Shown here: positions 1-9,300 of the stretch, piece after piece
Numbering within the stretch: position 1 is the first letter of the stretch
Layout: each line of letters starts with the position of its first letter
IMG/VR virus record: IMGVR_UViG_3300024507_000161
Coordinates: 1-42,872 of that record
Length of the DNA: 42,872 bases
Origin: a virus
Reading direction: 5' to 3' (one strand)
Position numbers and translations under genes: made by a program
Notes under the pieces: generated by a model
The model's database searches: none
What the model was told of the DNA's origin: nothing
Seen by the model: the letters and a program-made list of their open reading frames with translations, nothing else

Positions 1-22
1 CGAAACCAAAAAGGAATGGAAC

Positions 23-1438
23 ATGGATCCAAAAGAGTTAGAAAAATTATTGGCCGACGCTGCTGCTAAGGCTGCTGCTGAAACAGCACGTGCTGTTGTA
101 GAGGCTCAAACTAAAGCTGCTGAAGAAGCGCAGCGTAAAGCTGATGAAGAAGCACAGCTACAAGCTAAAATTAAGGCTGCTGTTAGCGCAGTTCAAACAG
201 TTGACACAGGTGCAGAAAAGCTATTAGCTGAAGTTGAAAAGCGCTTAGCCGAGCAAGCTGACAGCCACAAGAGCGCCCTAGAAGGTCTAGAGAGTGCACT
301 ACGTGAAAAAGCTGCTGAGCTAGAAGCTATTCAAAAGAGCCGTATGCAGTTTAGTGATGTTAAGAGCAGCGACGGTGGTGCTACATACGCAGAAAAAGAA
401 GCAGCTGTATTTATCAGCAAGATCACTAAAAAGCCTATCGAAGAAACCAAGTATGCCAAGAGCCTAGTACAAAAGTACGCTAGTGGCGGTACAGCTGGTG
501 CTGCTGGATCGGGTGGTGGAGCAGGTGGTGCAGTTCGCCTACCAGGTCAAGTTTGGGAACTAGAAGTTAGCACCAACATGGAAAACGAGATTCGTCGTCA
601 GCTAGTTGTTGCTGGTACAATCCGTCAGATCAACATGCCACAGCCTTTCATGAAGCTGCCTATCAATCCAGATGCTGGTGCAGATGCAACCTGGGTAGCA
701 AACAGTGATTTTGGTGCTGCAGCTAGCAGTGGTACAGCTCGCACACATGCGCTCAAAGACATTGAGATCAGCAGCGCTAAGCTAGCTACCAAAGAGTACA
801 TCGCCTTTGAAGAAGAGGAAGATGGTCTTATTGCCCTAGTACCTATCATCCGCGATGCAATCACACGTCGTATGGCTAAGACACTAGACAAGTCTATGCT
901 CCTAGGTAATGACGTTGGTGCTACAACATATGCGGCTGGTATCAATGGTCTAGCATTTTATGATGGTAGCGCTACAAGCAGCCCAACAGTTGCAGTTGGT
1001 GGTACTGGAGCAACAGGATTTACATTTGCTAAATTCCAGGCTGCTCGTCGTGCATTAGGTGTTTGGGGCTTAGAGCCTAGCGAATTAATCTGCTTTGTTA
1101 GCCAAGCAGCATATTATGATCTACTAGAAGATGCTACTTTCCAAAGCACAGACAAGATTAGTGAGTCACGTAACACACTAATTACTGGTCAAGTTGGACT
1201 AATCGCCCAAACTCCAGTTGTTGTTAGTGCACAAATGACAGGTGCAGCTGCTAACGATGCACTAGCCGTTATAGTTAACCCACGCAACTTTGTTGTTGGT
1301 AATCATCGTGCAATGCGTATTGACACAGATGACGAAGTTATCAATCAGCGTCGTGTTATCGTTGCTAGTATGCGTATCGCTATGAGCCGCTTAACAAGCA
1401 ATGAAGGTAGTGGTGTTGTAACAGTTCGTTACGTTTAA
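23..1438 (+). CDS. Major capsid protein, HK97 fold, with N-terminal scaffold-like delta domain
   Basis: Forms the icosahedral shell of the head. Residues 1 to about 108 are rich in Ala, Glu, Lys and Gln and read as a long coiled coil, the pattern of the delta (internal scaffold) domain that a prohead protease removes in HK97-type phages. A Gly/Ala/Ser linker at about 154-175 follows, then the capsid fold to residue 471, including a VPIIRDAITRRMAKTLDKSM helix typical of the spine helix and a C-terminal P-domain-like segment. An AAGGA ribosome binding site at 11-15 supports the start at 23. A protease and portal gene would be expected just left of the window. The family assignment rests on domain order and local motifs, not on an alignment. 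Confidence 0.9.
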   Translation: MDPKELEKLLADAAAKAAAETARAVVEAQTKAAEEAQRKADEEAQLQAKIKAAVSAVQTVDTGAEKLLAEVEKRLAEQADSHKSALEGLESALREKAAELEAIQKSRMQFSDVKSSDGGATYAEKEAAVFISKITKKPIEETKYAKSLVQKYASGGTAGAAGSGGGAGGAVRLPGQVWELEVSTNMENEIRRQLVVAGTIRQINMPQPFMKLPINPDAGADATWVANSDFGAAASSGTARTHALKDIEISSAKLATKEYIAFEEEEDGLIALVPIIRDAITRRMAKTLDKSMLLGNDVGATTYAAGINGLAFYDGSATSSPTVAVGGTGATGFTFAKFQAARRALGVWGLEPSELICFVSQAAYYDLLEDATFQSTDKISESRNTLITGQVGLIAQTPVVVSAQMTGAAANDALAVIVNPRNFVVGNHRAMRIDTDDEVINQRRVIVASMRIAMSRLTSNEGSGVVTVRYV

Positions 1439-1446
1439 TTAAACTT

Positions 1447-1472
1447 AGGCAGGGTTCATACGAGCCCTGTCT
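1447..1472 (+). other. RNA hairpin after the capsid gene
   Basis: An 11-bp stem (two wobble pairs) with an ATAC tetraloop lies directly after the capsid stop codon. The arms are 1447-1457 and 1462-1472. No T-tract follows, so it looks like a transcript stabiliser or processing site rather than an intrinsic terminator. It shares three bases with the next hairpin, so the two are partly exclusive. Confidence 0.55.
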
Positions 1473-1501
1473 CTAAAGCCTGATCTAGCAGGTTTTAGAG
1501 A
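1470..1501 (+). other. 13-bp RNA hairpin just upstream of the adaptor gene RBS
   Basis: Arms 1470-1482 and 1489-1501 pair fully with one G-U pair around an ATCTAG loop. The stem ends four bases before the AGGAGG at 1505-1510, so it could expose or hold the ribosome binding site of the next gene. No T-run follows. Role inferred. Confidence 0.6.
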
Positions 1502-1514
1502 CACAGGAGGATTT

Positions 1515-2078
1515 ATGGCTGACCTAATTACTAGAACAGATTATAAAAAATATCTTGGTATTACTACTAATAATAGGGACGCTGAAATTGACCTGCTAAT
1601 TCCAAAAATTAGCCAGCTTATTAAAACCTATTGTCGCAGAACTTTTGTTGATTATTATAACGATTTAAAAACAGAGGTTTATAATGGTGGATTCAATAAA
1701 ATCCTATTACAAGAAACCCCTGTAGTAACTATAGATAGTTTTAGCATAAGCACAGACTATGGTCAGACTTATACTGCCCTAACAGAGTTTACCGATTATG
1801 TACTAGACGGTGATATATTAGTTTCATTAAATTCATATGGTTTTCGCGAGTATTTACGTGGTTATCAAATTGTATATTATGGTGGTTATGATACTGTACC
1901 AGAAGATTTACAATTAGCTGCATTTGATCTGCTAGAATATTATACAAAAAATAACAGCGCTGTGCATGTAAATCGTGACGTAACTCCAAACGTAACGCAA
2001 ATACAGTATGTTGCTAGTACAAATTTTCCAGCACATATTAAGCGGGTATTGGATCAGTATATTGCGGATTATGCGTAA
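1515..2078 (+). CDS. Head-tail adaptor (HK97 gp6-like connector)
   Basis: 187 aa. The N-terminus (TRTDYKKYLGITTNNRDAEI) followed by a helix with KTYCRRTF matches the phage gp6-like head-tail connector family, which forms a ring under the portal. The middle holds a TEFTDYVLDGDILV beta segment and a YYGGYDTVPEDLQLAAFDLL helix, both typical of the family, in which a 'G(Y/W)xxVPxDLxxA' helix closes the fold. A strong AGGAGG at 1505-1510 supports the start. Its stop overlaps the next start in TAATG (2076-2080), giving translational coupling. Position directly after the capsid gene fits the role. Confidence 0.8.
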   Translation: MADLITRTDYKKYLGITTNNRDAEIDLLIPKISQLIKTYCRRTFVDYYNDLKTEVYNGGFNKILLQETPVVTIDSFSISTDYGQTYTALTEFTDYVLDGDILVSLNSYGFREYLRGYQIVYYGGYDTVPEDLQLAAFDLLEYYTKNNSAVHVNRDVTPNVTQIQYVASTNFPAHIKRVLDQYIADYA

Positions 2079-3658
2079 TGAGTATAGCTCAGTTTTCACC
2101 AATACTGCGAGCGCGTATAATTGACATTTATGGTGATAAGAATAATAAAGTAGACCTAGCTAGTTTTAAGAAATTAACTAGAAAAGAATTGTTTAAGGCA
2201 GTAATAGATACTAAGGATATTAGAAAGCGATTCCAAAGTAAAGATTACCATACTTCTAGTTTAACGCTAGAAGGCATTACAGCACTAAATAGAAAATTAG
2301 TAGATAAACTAGAAGATGAAAAAACTAAAGAAATAGTTGCTAGTCTACTAAATAACGATAATTTTTTTACTACATTTGTAGGTTATATAGAACAAACAGA
2401 AACAGTTAAAGAATATGGTGCTGGAGATTTTAGAATAGAAAAAGTACCTGAAAAGAAATTACGAGATTATTTTATACAGTTTATAAGTGATAAAATACCT
2501 GGACTACCTGCTGCAACATTACAATTACTCAAAGATAATGTTGAGAGTGGTCACTTAGCTGGAATATTCTTTTTAAAAGCTAAAGTTGCGCTTGGTATAC
2601 AAGCCAAGTTTAGTCAAGAAGTTAGTGCTACATATAGAGATTTTACTATTTCTATGCCAGGTCTCGAAGATCAAACAGCTATAAATGCACTAGAAAGTGT
2701 ACTAAAAGCTATTTTAGATGCGGATTTTTTAACCAGTAATTTAATTACAGAATCCCAAGTATTTATAGATGCAGTAAAAAATGTTCTTGGTGATAATCCT
2801 AGTTTAATTACGGAGTTACAGTTTCAAGAAGATAATAAAAAAGCTGGAGATTTATTACAACAAGCAGGGCGTCAATTAAATAATTTAATTAAAGCAGCTA
2901 GTGCTAGAGAGGAATCGGCCGCTGAAGCGGCAATCAGCAACTTAATAGCAACCTTAAAACCTGTAGTTCAAGAAATTTTAGCTAAAGCAGAAGAACTAAA
3001 ATCTCCGCTAAGTGAGCAAGGTTTGTACGATCCAATTGTTAAAAATGCAAAATTTTTAAGCGAGCAGTTAATTAATACGCCTGGCTCAATAACTATTAAA
3101 GATGGTATAGCTAAGCAAATAGGTGAAGTAATAAAAACAGGCAAATCTACTAAAACACAGTCTGTTAAAATAAAACCAAGACCTATTAAACAAAAACATA
3201 AAGAAGTGTTAGATATTAGTCAACCTGTTAAAGAGTTTAAGCAAGCAGCAGATAAGCTAAAGCAAGCTATAAAAAAGACAAAAATGTCTGCTAATACTAG
3301 AGTTGTAGCCTCTAAAATTGCGGCTAAAGAAACTTCTTTAAAAACTTTACAAGAGTTATTATCAGCCCACCTTATCAAAACTGTAAAACAAAACATGGGT
3401 AACGGCAGTAGACGTGATGTACTAAACTTACGTAGCGGTAGATTTGCTGAAAGTGTAGTAGTAGAAAGACTAACTCAAAGTCGTGAGGGAATGATAACCG
3501 CATACTATAATTATATGCGTAATCCATATGCAACTTTTAGCGGTGGCGGCAAGCAGCAGTATCCTAGAAGCAGAGACCCTAAACTGCTAATAAGCAAAAG
3601 TATACGCCAACTAGCCACACAAGCTAAAATAACTAAGTTAAGGGCCGTATTAGTATGA
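2078..3658 (+). CDS. Connector-region virion protein of unknown fold, C-terminal basic domain
   Basis: 526 aa, mostly helical and lysine/glutamate rich, with no signal or membrane segment. Residues about 80-420 give no recognisable family to me. From about 439 a compact basic domain begins (GNGSRRDVLNLRSGRF), with YNYMRNPYATFSGGGKQQYPRSRDPKLL further on. I recall a similar motif arrangement from aquatic tailed-phage neck proteins. The place between the adaptor and the tail terminator is where lambda-like phages encode head completion or neck proteins, so a neck role is inferred. It is large for such a protein. It overlaps the gene before (TAATG) and the gene after (ATGA at 3655-3658), showing tight coupling. 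Confidence 0.55.
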   Translation: MSIAQFSPILRARIIDIYGDKNNKVDLASFKKLTRKELFKAVIDTKDIRKRFQSKDYHTSSLTLEGITALNRKLVDKLEDEKTKEIVASLLNNDNFFTTFVGYIEQTETVKEYGAGDFRIEKVPEKKLRDYFIQFISDKIPGLPAATLQLLKDNVESGHLAGIFFLKAKVALGIQAKFSQEVSATYRDFTISMPGLEDQTAINALESVLKAILDADFLTSNLITESQVFIDAVKNVLGDNPSLITELQFQEDNKKAGDLLQQAGRQLNNLIKAASAREESAAEAAISNLIATLKPVVQEILAKAEELKSPLSEQGLYDPIVKNAKFLSEQLINTPGSITIKDGIAKQIGEVIKTGKSTKTQSVKIKPRPIKQKHKEVLDISQPVKEFKQAADKLKQAIKKTKMSANTRVVASKIAAKETSLKTLQELLSAHLIKTVKQNMGNGSRRDVLNLRSGRFAESVVVERLTQSREGMITAYYNYMRNPYATFSGGGKQQYPRSRDPKLLISKSIRQLATQAKITKLRAVLV

Positions 3659-4095
3659 CAAAACGAACACAAATAGTAAGCGCCCTAGCTGAAAAATTTA
3701 AGATTATAGACGGTACAGCTCCTTATATAACAGACTTAAAAAATCAAAGCTTTGCCAAACTAAAATTCTGGGATGAGATTAATGACTTTCCTGGAGTATA
3801 TTTAACACCAGGAACTGAATTGCGTGAATATCATCCTGCAGATTTTGCCTGGGGCATGCTTGGAGTATGTGTAAAAGTTTACTGTAAAAGTGAGGATAGT
3901 TCTCAAGAACAACTAGAGCAACTATTAGCTGATCTAGAAACTTGCATAGATGCAAATCGTCAATTAGTATATGATTCAACAAATGCTTATACAACAACAG
4001 AAATATTAATAGACTCAATAACTACGGACGAGGGCCTATTAGCTCCCTATGCAGTTGGCGAGATTAACTTACAGGTCAGATACCAGATTATGTAA
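3655..4095 (+). CDS. Tail terminator / tail completion protein
   Basis: 146 aa, the usual size for gpU-like tail terminators, the ring that stops tail-tube growth and joins the tail to the head. Supporting features are the N-terminal helix (TQIVSALAEKFKIIDGT), WDEINDFPGVYLTPGTE leading into a central strand pair, the acidic helix with LLADLETCIDAN, and a final beta strand EINLQVRYQIM. This helix-strand pattern is common to small tail-completion proteins in the slot before the tube gene. The start overlaps the preceding stop by four bases. A long-range RNA hairpin separates it from the tail tube gene. Confidence 0.7.
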   Translation: MTKRTQIVSALAEKFKIIDGTAPYITDLKNQSFAKLKFWDEINDFPGVYLTPGTELREYHPADFAWGMLGVCVKVYCKSEDSSQEQLEQLLADLETCIDANRQLVYDSTNAYTTTEILIDSITTDEGLLAPYAVGEINLQVRYQIM

Positions 4096-4101
4096 GCAAC
4101 C

Positions 4102-4153
4102 GTATTCATAAAGCCTGGTACAGATAAACGTCTAGTCAAGGCTAGCTGAATAC
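4102..4153 (+). other. Long RNA stem-loop upstream of the tail tube gene
   Basis: GTATTCA at 4102-4108 pairs with TGAATAC at 4147-4153, and inside it AGCCT at 4112-4116 pairs with AGGCT at 4139-4143, separated by a 3x3 internal loop. There is no T-tract. It sits between a low-copy protein gene and the very abundant tube protein gene, so a processing or stabilising role is plausible but inferred. Confidence 0.45.
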
Positions 4154-4173
4154 CCATAAAAAGGGATAAAAAC

Positions 4174-5421
4174 ATGAGTTTTAATTTACTTCGTAATAGT
4201 AGAGTGTTTTTTACTACTGCAGTAGGTGATACAGGTTCTGCTCTAGGAGTTATTGGTGGAGCTCTAGCAGTTGGCGGTAATGCTGTAATTAGTAATACTA
4301 ATACCCGTGAAATTCAAGTATTAGACGGTTTTGGGTTTAGTCAAAATACTACGTCGGAAACAGTTACACTAAATGAAACAGGTGCTGTACCTGTACGTGG
4401 ACAGCGTACTTTCAACACACAGCTAGATCCTGTTGATTTTAACATGACTACTTACATTCGTCCATATGACGACAACACTATTCTTACAGCTGAAGAAAGT
4501 GTATTGTGGAACGCAATGTTTGCTGTTGATCCAATTGGTGGAACTAATCCAGCTTGGACAAACGGTGATAGTACAGTTACTCCAGAAACTCCTGCCACTG
4601 TAGTAGCTACAAATAGTAACAAGCACCAGCTACAACGCTTTGGTTTAATTGTTATTATGGACACAGCATGCTTTTTAATTGATGATTGTGTGTTAAACAC
4701 AGCAACTATTGATTTCGGTATTGACGCTATTGCCAGCATTGCTTGGGCAGGACAAGCTAAAGCAATTAGACCAGTTACCGGCCCAACAGCAATTGGTAGT
4801 GGCACATTTACTGGTAGTGGCATATTTAATGCTAGTACATTTACACAAAAGATTACTACAGCTGCGTTTATTGCCAACAAGCTTAGCACCTTTACACTAC
4901 AGGCAGGCCTGGGCAGTCCAGGAACACCCCCTGCTACAACTACCTATTACAACCTACCCATTACTGGTGGTAACCTAACAATTAGCAACAACGTTAGTTA
5001 CTTAACACCTGCTAACCTGGGTATTGTTAACAATCCAGTTACATATTTTGCTGGTACACGTGCAATTAGTGGTAGTGTTACAGCATATCTACGTAGTGGT
5101 AGTGCTACTGGTGCCAATAATACTAGCGACCCAAGCACTGGACGTAAACAAACTATACAATTGCTACAAGATTTGCTAGCAGGTAGCAGTACCACAGTAG
5201 ATCCTAGATTTTACATGAAACTTGTAATTGGTGGTTCTACCGCTAATGATCGTGTAGAAATCGAAATGCCTGGTGTAGTGCTTACTATTCCAACAGTTGC
5301 TACTGAGCAAGTTATTAGTACAACTATTAACTTTACGGCTCAAGGTACTGATACAATTGGTGGCGTTCGCAACTTTGATCTTGAAGAAGCTAACGAAATT
5401 AACGTCAAATATTACGCATAA
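4174..5421 (+). CDS. Major tail (tube) protein
   Basis: 415 aa, Thr/Ser/Asn/Val rich and predicted all-beta. It is preceded by the tail terminator and followed by the G/GT chaperones and tape measure, the conserved slot of the tube protein in siphoviruses. The N-terminal half has tube-type segments (TNTREIQVLDGFGFSQNT, RGQRTFNTQLDPVDFNMTTYIRP). The C-terminal half (from about 210) is a second beta-rich block, making it longer than lambda gpV (246 aa); the extra part may be a surface-exposed domain. Ribosome binding site AAGGGA lies at about 4161-4166. Stacked rings of this protein form the DNA channel. Confidence 0.8.
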   Translation: MSFNLLRNSRVFFTTAVGDTGSALGVIGGALAVGGNAVISNTNTREIQVLDGFGFSQNTTSETVTLNETGAVPVRGQRTFNTQLDPVDFNMTTYIRPYDDNTILTAEESVLWNAMFAVDPIGGTNPAWTNGDSTVTPETPATVVATNSNKHQLQRFGLIVIMDTACFLIDDCVLNTATIDFGIDAIASIAWAGQAKAIRPVTGPTAIGSGTFTGSGIFNASTFTQKITTAAFIANKLSTFTLQAGLGSPGTPPATTTYYNLPITGGNLTISNNVSYLTPANLGIVNNPVTYFAGTRAISGSVTAYLRSGSATGANNTSDPSTGRKQTIQLLQDLLAGSSTTVDPRFYMKLVIGGSTANDRVEIEMPGVVLTIPTVATEQVISTTINFTAQGTDTIGGVRNFDLEEANEINVKYYA

Positions 5422-5433
5422 GTTTTATCAACC

Positions 5434-5456
5434 GAGACCGGTATAATGCCGGTCTC
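5434..5456 (+). other. RNA hairpin after the tail tube gene
   Basis: A perfect 8-bp GC-rich stem, GAGACCGG at 5434-5441 and CCGGTCTC at 5449-5456, with a 7-base loop. It lies in the short gap between the tube gene and the chaperone gene and has no T-run after it. It may lower readthrough or protect the upstream transcript. Confidence 0.55.
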
Positions 5457-5473
5457 ACTAACCTTAAAAACAA

Positions 5474-5890
5474 ATGGCAGATCTTAGTTTAAAATCTTTA
5501 TTAGTACCCTCTAAAAGTGTTGAGGTAGAATATCCTGGTATGCCAGGTTTTATTATTGATGTGGCTTTTTTAAGTCGTGAAACACTTATTAATATTCGCA
5601 AAAAAGCTACAAAAACTACGTTTAAAAATCGTCAACCTCAAGAAGAATTAAATGACGATCTTTTCCTACAACTATATGTAGAAAATGCTGTAAAAGGCTG
5701 GCGTGGTTTAAAAATTAAATACTTAGAACAATTAGCACCTGTAGAAGTTGCACATCTTGACCAAGAAGATGAGCTAAACTTTACTAGTGAAAACGCACTA
5801 TATTTAATGAAAAATAGTGGTAATTTTGATAGCTTTATTAGTGAGCAGGTTACAGACCTGGGAAACTTTTCCAAGAACAGCTCCAAGTAG
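5474..5890 (+). CDS. Tail assembly chaperone, short form (lambda gpG-like)
   Basis: 138 aa, against 140 aa for lambda gpG. It chaperones the tape measure during tail assembly and is not expected in the virion. The N-terminal part has a conserved-looking beta start (KSVEVEYPGMPGFIIDVAFLS) and ends in helical segments (ENAVKGWRGLKIKYLEQL). The last codons before the TAG at 5888-5890 contain the slippery heptamer GGGAAAC at 5860-5866 in the correct phase. Most ribosomes end here; a minority shift to the -1 frame and add the T domain. Position just before the tape measure unit is diagnostic. Confidence 0.85.
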   Translation: MADLSLKSLLVPSKSVEVEYPGMPGFIIDVAFLSRETLINIRKKATKTTFKNRQPQEELNDDLFLQLYVENAVKGWRGLKIKYLEQLAPVEVAHLDQEDELNFTSENALYLMKNSGNFDSFISEQVTDLGNFSKNSSK

Positions 5891-6261
5891 TCGAATCTCA
5901 GCTAGCCAATTATTTTGAAAATTTAATGGTTGGTGGCGTTACAAAAGAAATGTATCTTGAGATGTGCTCTATGATGGGTTCAGAGCCTGTTGAAAGCGAA
6001 ATTCCAGTTGAACTAGATGATATGCCACTAGAAGTGCAGCAAGCAATGTTAGTTTATCGTATGCTGCGTGATGAGTGGGAAGGTTTTAGTGGATCGTACC
6101 TAGGCAAAAGCTATATTGGACTAACAGAAATATTGCAGTATACAGAAATAGAGCCTAGTGATCACAAATTAATAGTTATGCTTATTAAAACGATTGATAG
6201 CATACGAAGCCAACAAATAGCTAAATATAGAGAACAAAAGAAGCCTGCTAGCAGTAGTTAG
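5474..6261 (+). CDS. Tail assembly chaperone, frameshifted long form (gpGT-like)
   Basis: Predicted product of a -1 shift at 5860-5866. The first 131 codons are those of the short form, then reading resumes at 5866 with CTT TTC CAA and runs to the TAG at 6259-6261, giving about 262 aa (lambda gpGT: 279 aa). The -1 frame is closed by several stops up to 5844 and open from 5845, so the T segment has no sensible independent start before 5926. The T domain (ENLMVGGVTKEMYLEMCSMM onward, then a Met/Glu-rich helix) carries the tape-measure contact in known pairs. The end overlaps the terminator stem at 6241-6272. Confidence 0.85.
5860..5866 (+). other. Programmed -1 frameshift slippery site GGGAAAC
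   Basis: Zero-frame codons are (ct)G GGA AAC, an exact X XXY YYZ heptamer. Lambda uses GGGAAAG at the same place. The zero frame stops 22 bases downstream at 5888, and the -1 frame is open to 6261. No obvious strong stimulatory hairpin was seen just downstream. Confidence 0.85.
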
Positions 6262-6272
6262 TAGGCTTTTTT
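6241..6272 (+). terminator. Rho-independent terminator closing the head/tube unit
   Basis: A 10-bp stem (6241-6250 with 6259-6268, one G-T pair) and 8-base loop are followed by a T-run through 6272. The stem includes the last codons and stop of the GT chaperone. It lies 20 bases before the promoter of the tape measure unit. Confidence 0.85.
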
Positions 6273-6292
6273 ATTACTAGAAATTTTTGCTA

Positions 6293-6321
6293 TTGACATT
6301 TATTTACCCTTGTGCTATAAT
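6293..6321 (+). promoter_or_regulatory. Consensus extended -10 sigma70-type promoter for the tape measure unit
   Basis: TTGACA at 6293-6298, a 17-base spacer, and TATAAT at 6316-6321 with TGC directly upstream (extended -10). The bases CCCTTGTGCTATAAT are identical in the promoter at 20894-20922. Expected transcript start is near 6328, about 35 bases before the tape measure ATG. Confidence 0.88.
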
Positions 6322-6362
6322 TGGTGTAAATCTGTGCAAATCTTACTAAGCCTGGAGTAAAT

Positions 6363-9300
6363 ATGGCAGGTAATAAAATAAATATTGACTTAAGCGTTCA
6401 AGATCAGTCTAGTACTATAAAACAACGTACTAACGATGCCAAACAGCTTAATAACGAGCTAGAAAAAGCTCAAAGATTGATGACCGGAACTAAATCTGGC
6501 AGTAGAGCTATGCGCGCAAGTTATGGTGGCGTGGCAGGTGGGGAGGTTGAGGAGTATAATCGTGCACGTGGTGCTGCTGGAGTAGGCGGTGCTAGCGCAC
6601 GTGATTTTGCAGACCAAGCTCGTGGCCTTGGTGGGTTAGTAAGATTATATGCTACCTATGCTGCTAATATATTTGCTGTTACCGCTGCATTTAGTGCACT
6701 GCGTGAAGCAATGCAAACAGATATTATGGTTAAGGGCTTGCAACAACTAAGTGCTGCTAGCGGCACTTCCATGGGCAGCTTAGCCAAACAGTTTAGTGAC
6801 GTAACAGACGGGGCTATTAGTTTTCGCGAATCTATGCAAGCAACTGCTAAAGCAGTAAGCAGCGGATTATCTAGCTCACAGTTTATTGAATTAGGCAAAG
6901 TAGCTAAAGGTGCTAGTCAGGCATTGGGCTTAGATATGAGCGATGCTGTTAGCAGACTTACTCGCGGTATTACTAAGCTAGAACCTGAATTATTAGACGA
7001 ACTTGGATTGTTTACAAAAACAGGTAAAGCTGCAGAAGAGTATGCTCGCAAAGTAGGTAAAACTGAAGCCCAGCTAACAGATTTTGAGCGTCGTCAAGCT
7101 TTTGCAAATGCTGTACTAGAAGAAGGACGTCAAAAATTTGGCGAAATAGCGCAAGCCGGTAATCCATATGATAAACTACTAGCACAATTAAAAGATGTTG
7201 CACAAAGTATACTAAGCACAGTTAATAGTATTATTACTCCTATAGCTAAATTATTAGCAGACAATACTGGGCTTATAGGTGCAGCTATTGCACTAGCCGC
7301 TATAAAGATTACCAAGCAAGCTATACCAGCATTAACTAGCTGGCAAGCTGGATTAAAGGACGCTGCAAAAGCTGCTAAAGATCGCATGGGCGATGTTAAT
7401 GAAGCGTTTCAAGGGGTATTCTATAGTAAAACAGCTGCAGCTGCTGGAATACCTGAGTTAGAAAAACAGCTAAAAGCCGCACAGCAAAGCCTTACCAAAT
7501 CTGTAACAGATAAGCGTACACTAGAAAGTAGTAGCTTTAAACAAGTAACTACTGCTAAAGAATTAAGCGATAAAGACCGATTAAAACTAGCAAAAGATAT
7601 TGATAAATATGAAACTAGTACAGTAAAGCACAGACAAGATCAAGTTGCAGCTGCTAAAGAAGTATTGCGAATTGATAGTGAAATTAAAAATATTAGAAAT
7701 CAACTTAATGCTGCCTATGATAAAACCAACGATCAAATGGATAAGCAAGCTAAGTTTGGTAGTGCTATTTGGCAACGTGAACAGCTGACCCGAGCTGCAC
7801 GTCAACGTTATGCTGAGCTAGAAATACGTAGTCGTGTAGCAGAAAATGTTGATACAATGGGCGTACGCGGAGCTGTGCAGGAACTATACAAAGAAACCGC
7901 AGCTAGTAAAGATCTTAGCAAAATGGGTAAGTTTAAAACAGTTACGCTAGGTACATTAGCCGCCGTAACTCGTGGTATAGAAATAGCTGCCAGTGCATTT
8001 AGCAGATTCTTTTTTGTAATTGGTGCAGCAGTTGCAGTATTTCAGGTGCTTGATAGTATATTTAGTAAAAACAACGAGCAAACACAAGCACTAAATAAAA
8101 GCTTGGATATACTCAATGATACCACCCAAACAGCCAAAGATACTGCTGATAAGTATAAAGACAGTATTAGTGGCGATGCTATAATAGCTTTTAGTAATAG
8201 TCTAGACGAGTTAACACAATCACTAAAAAATGTTACTAAAGGATTCATAGAAGCACAAGAAGCTGCAGGATATTGGGATTTTATTTGGGATCGTATAAAA
8301 GATGTAACGCCATTTGTTGACAGTTTGCAAGAATCAACCTCAAAAAGCATTGGTAAAAGTTTAGTAGCAGCTATAAAAAGTGTACCTGAAGGCCCAATGC
8401 GAGACGAGCTTAGTCAAAAGTTCTTTAAAACACTAAAGCTGGGCGATACTGCACTAGTTAATACAGAAACATTTACAAATGCACTAAAAGGCTTAGATGC
8501 AGAAACATATGGCAAAGTTATACAACAGCTTGGTGTGGATCAGGCCGGTGTTAACGAAAAATTTAAAGAAAGCACTATTTATTTAAGAGACTTAGAATCT
8601 AGTACTGAAGCTGCTACAAAAGCTCAACAAGCTTTTAATAATAGTTTAAAGGATACTAGTCCCGTAGCACAATTTTTTAGAACTAGTATTAGTCTTGCAG
8701 ACACACTATCTAAAGCACTAAAACAAGTAGACTTTAATGCTCAATTAGGTGCATTAGACAAACTGTCTAAAGTAGATCTAACAATTTTTGATCCTAGTGT
8801 AGCACTGGAAATAGCCAAGCAAGTAAATGCTTATAAAGATGCCGCGCCTAGATATAAAGAACTAACTAGTATCGCTGCTGATGCAGAAAAAGAAGTAGCT
8901 AGACTAAATCAAATGATAATTGATTCACAGATAATAGACCCGTTTACTGGTTTAGTTTATGTGGACCCTAAACTGCAAAAAAGTGTAAGTGAAGTTGAAG
9001 ACACACTGAATAAGGCCAAAAAAGCCGCCGAAGATTTAAAAGAAAAAACTAAACAAATAGCGAATGAAACACAGCTACTAATAGAAAAGAGTGTTGGAGC
9101 CACTATTGCTAGAAGTTTAGATGCGTTTAGTACAAAATTAAGACAAGCAGTTGTAGAACAGCAAAAATACATATTAAGTAAATTTCCAGTTAGTACTGAA
9201 GCAGGCATTCAGCTAAGCAATAAGTTAGCCAAAGAACAAATTGATCTAGACTTTAAATTGATAAACAGCCAAGAAATGCTTAGTGCTTCTCAAGATTTAC

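Noticed and set aside
5926-6261. A separate 111-aa gene starting at ATG 5926
   Set aside because: It is the tail of the frameshifted GT chaperone: the -1 frame is open from 5845, the slippery site is in phase, and no ribosome binding site precedes 5926.
5888-6261. Reassigned TAG codons, suggested by the many CTAG sites
   Set aside because: TAG acts as a normal stop at 5888-5890, 6259-6261 and 21389-21391, and no large gene has in-frame TAG.
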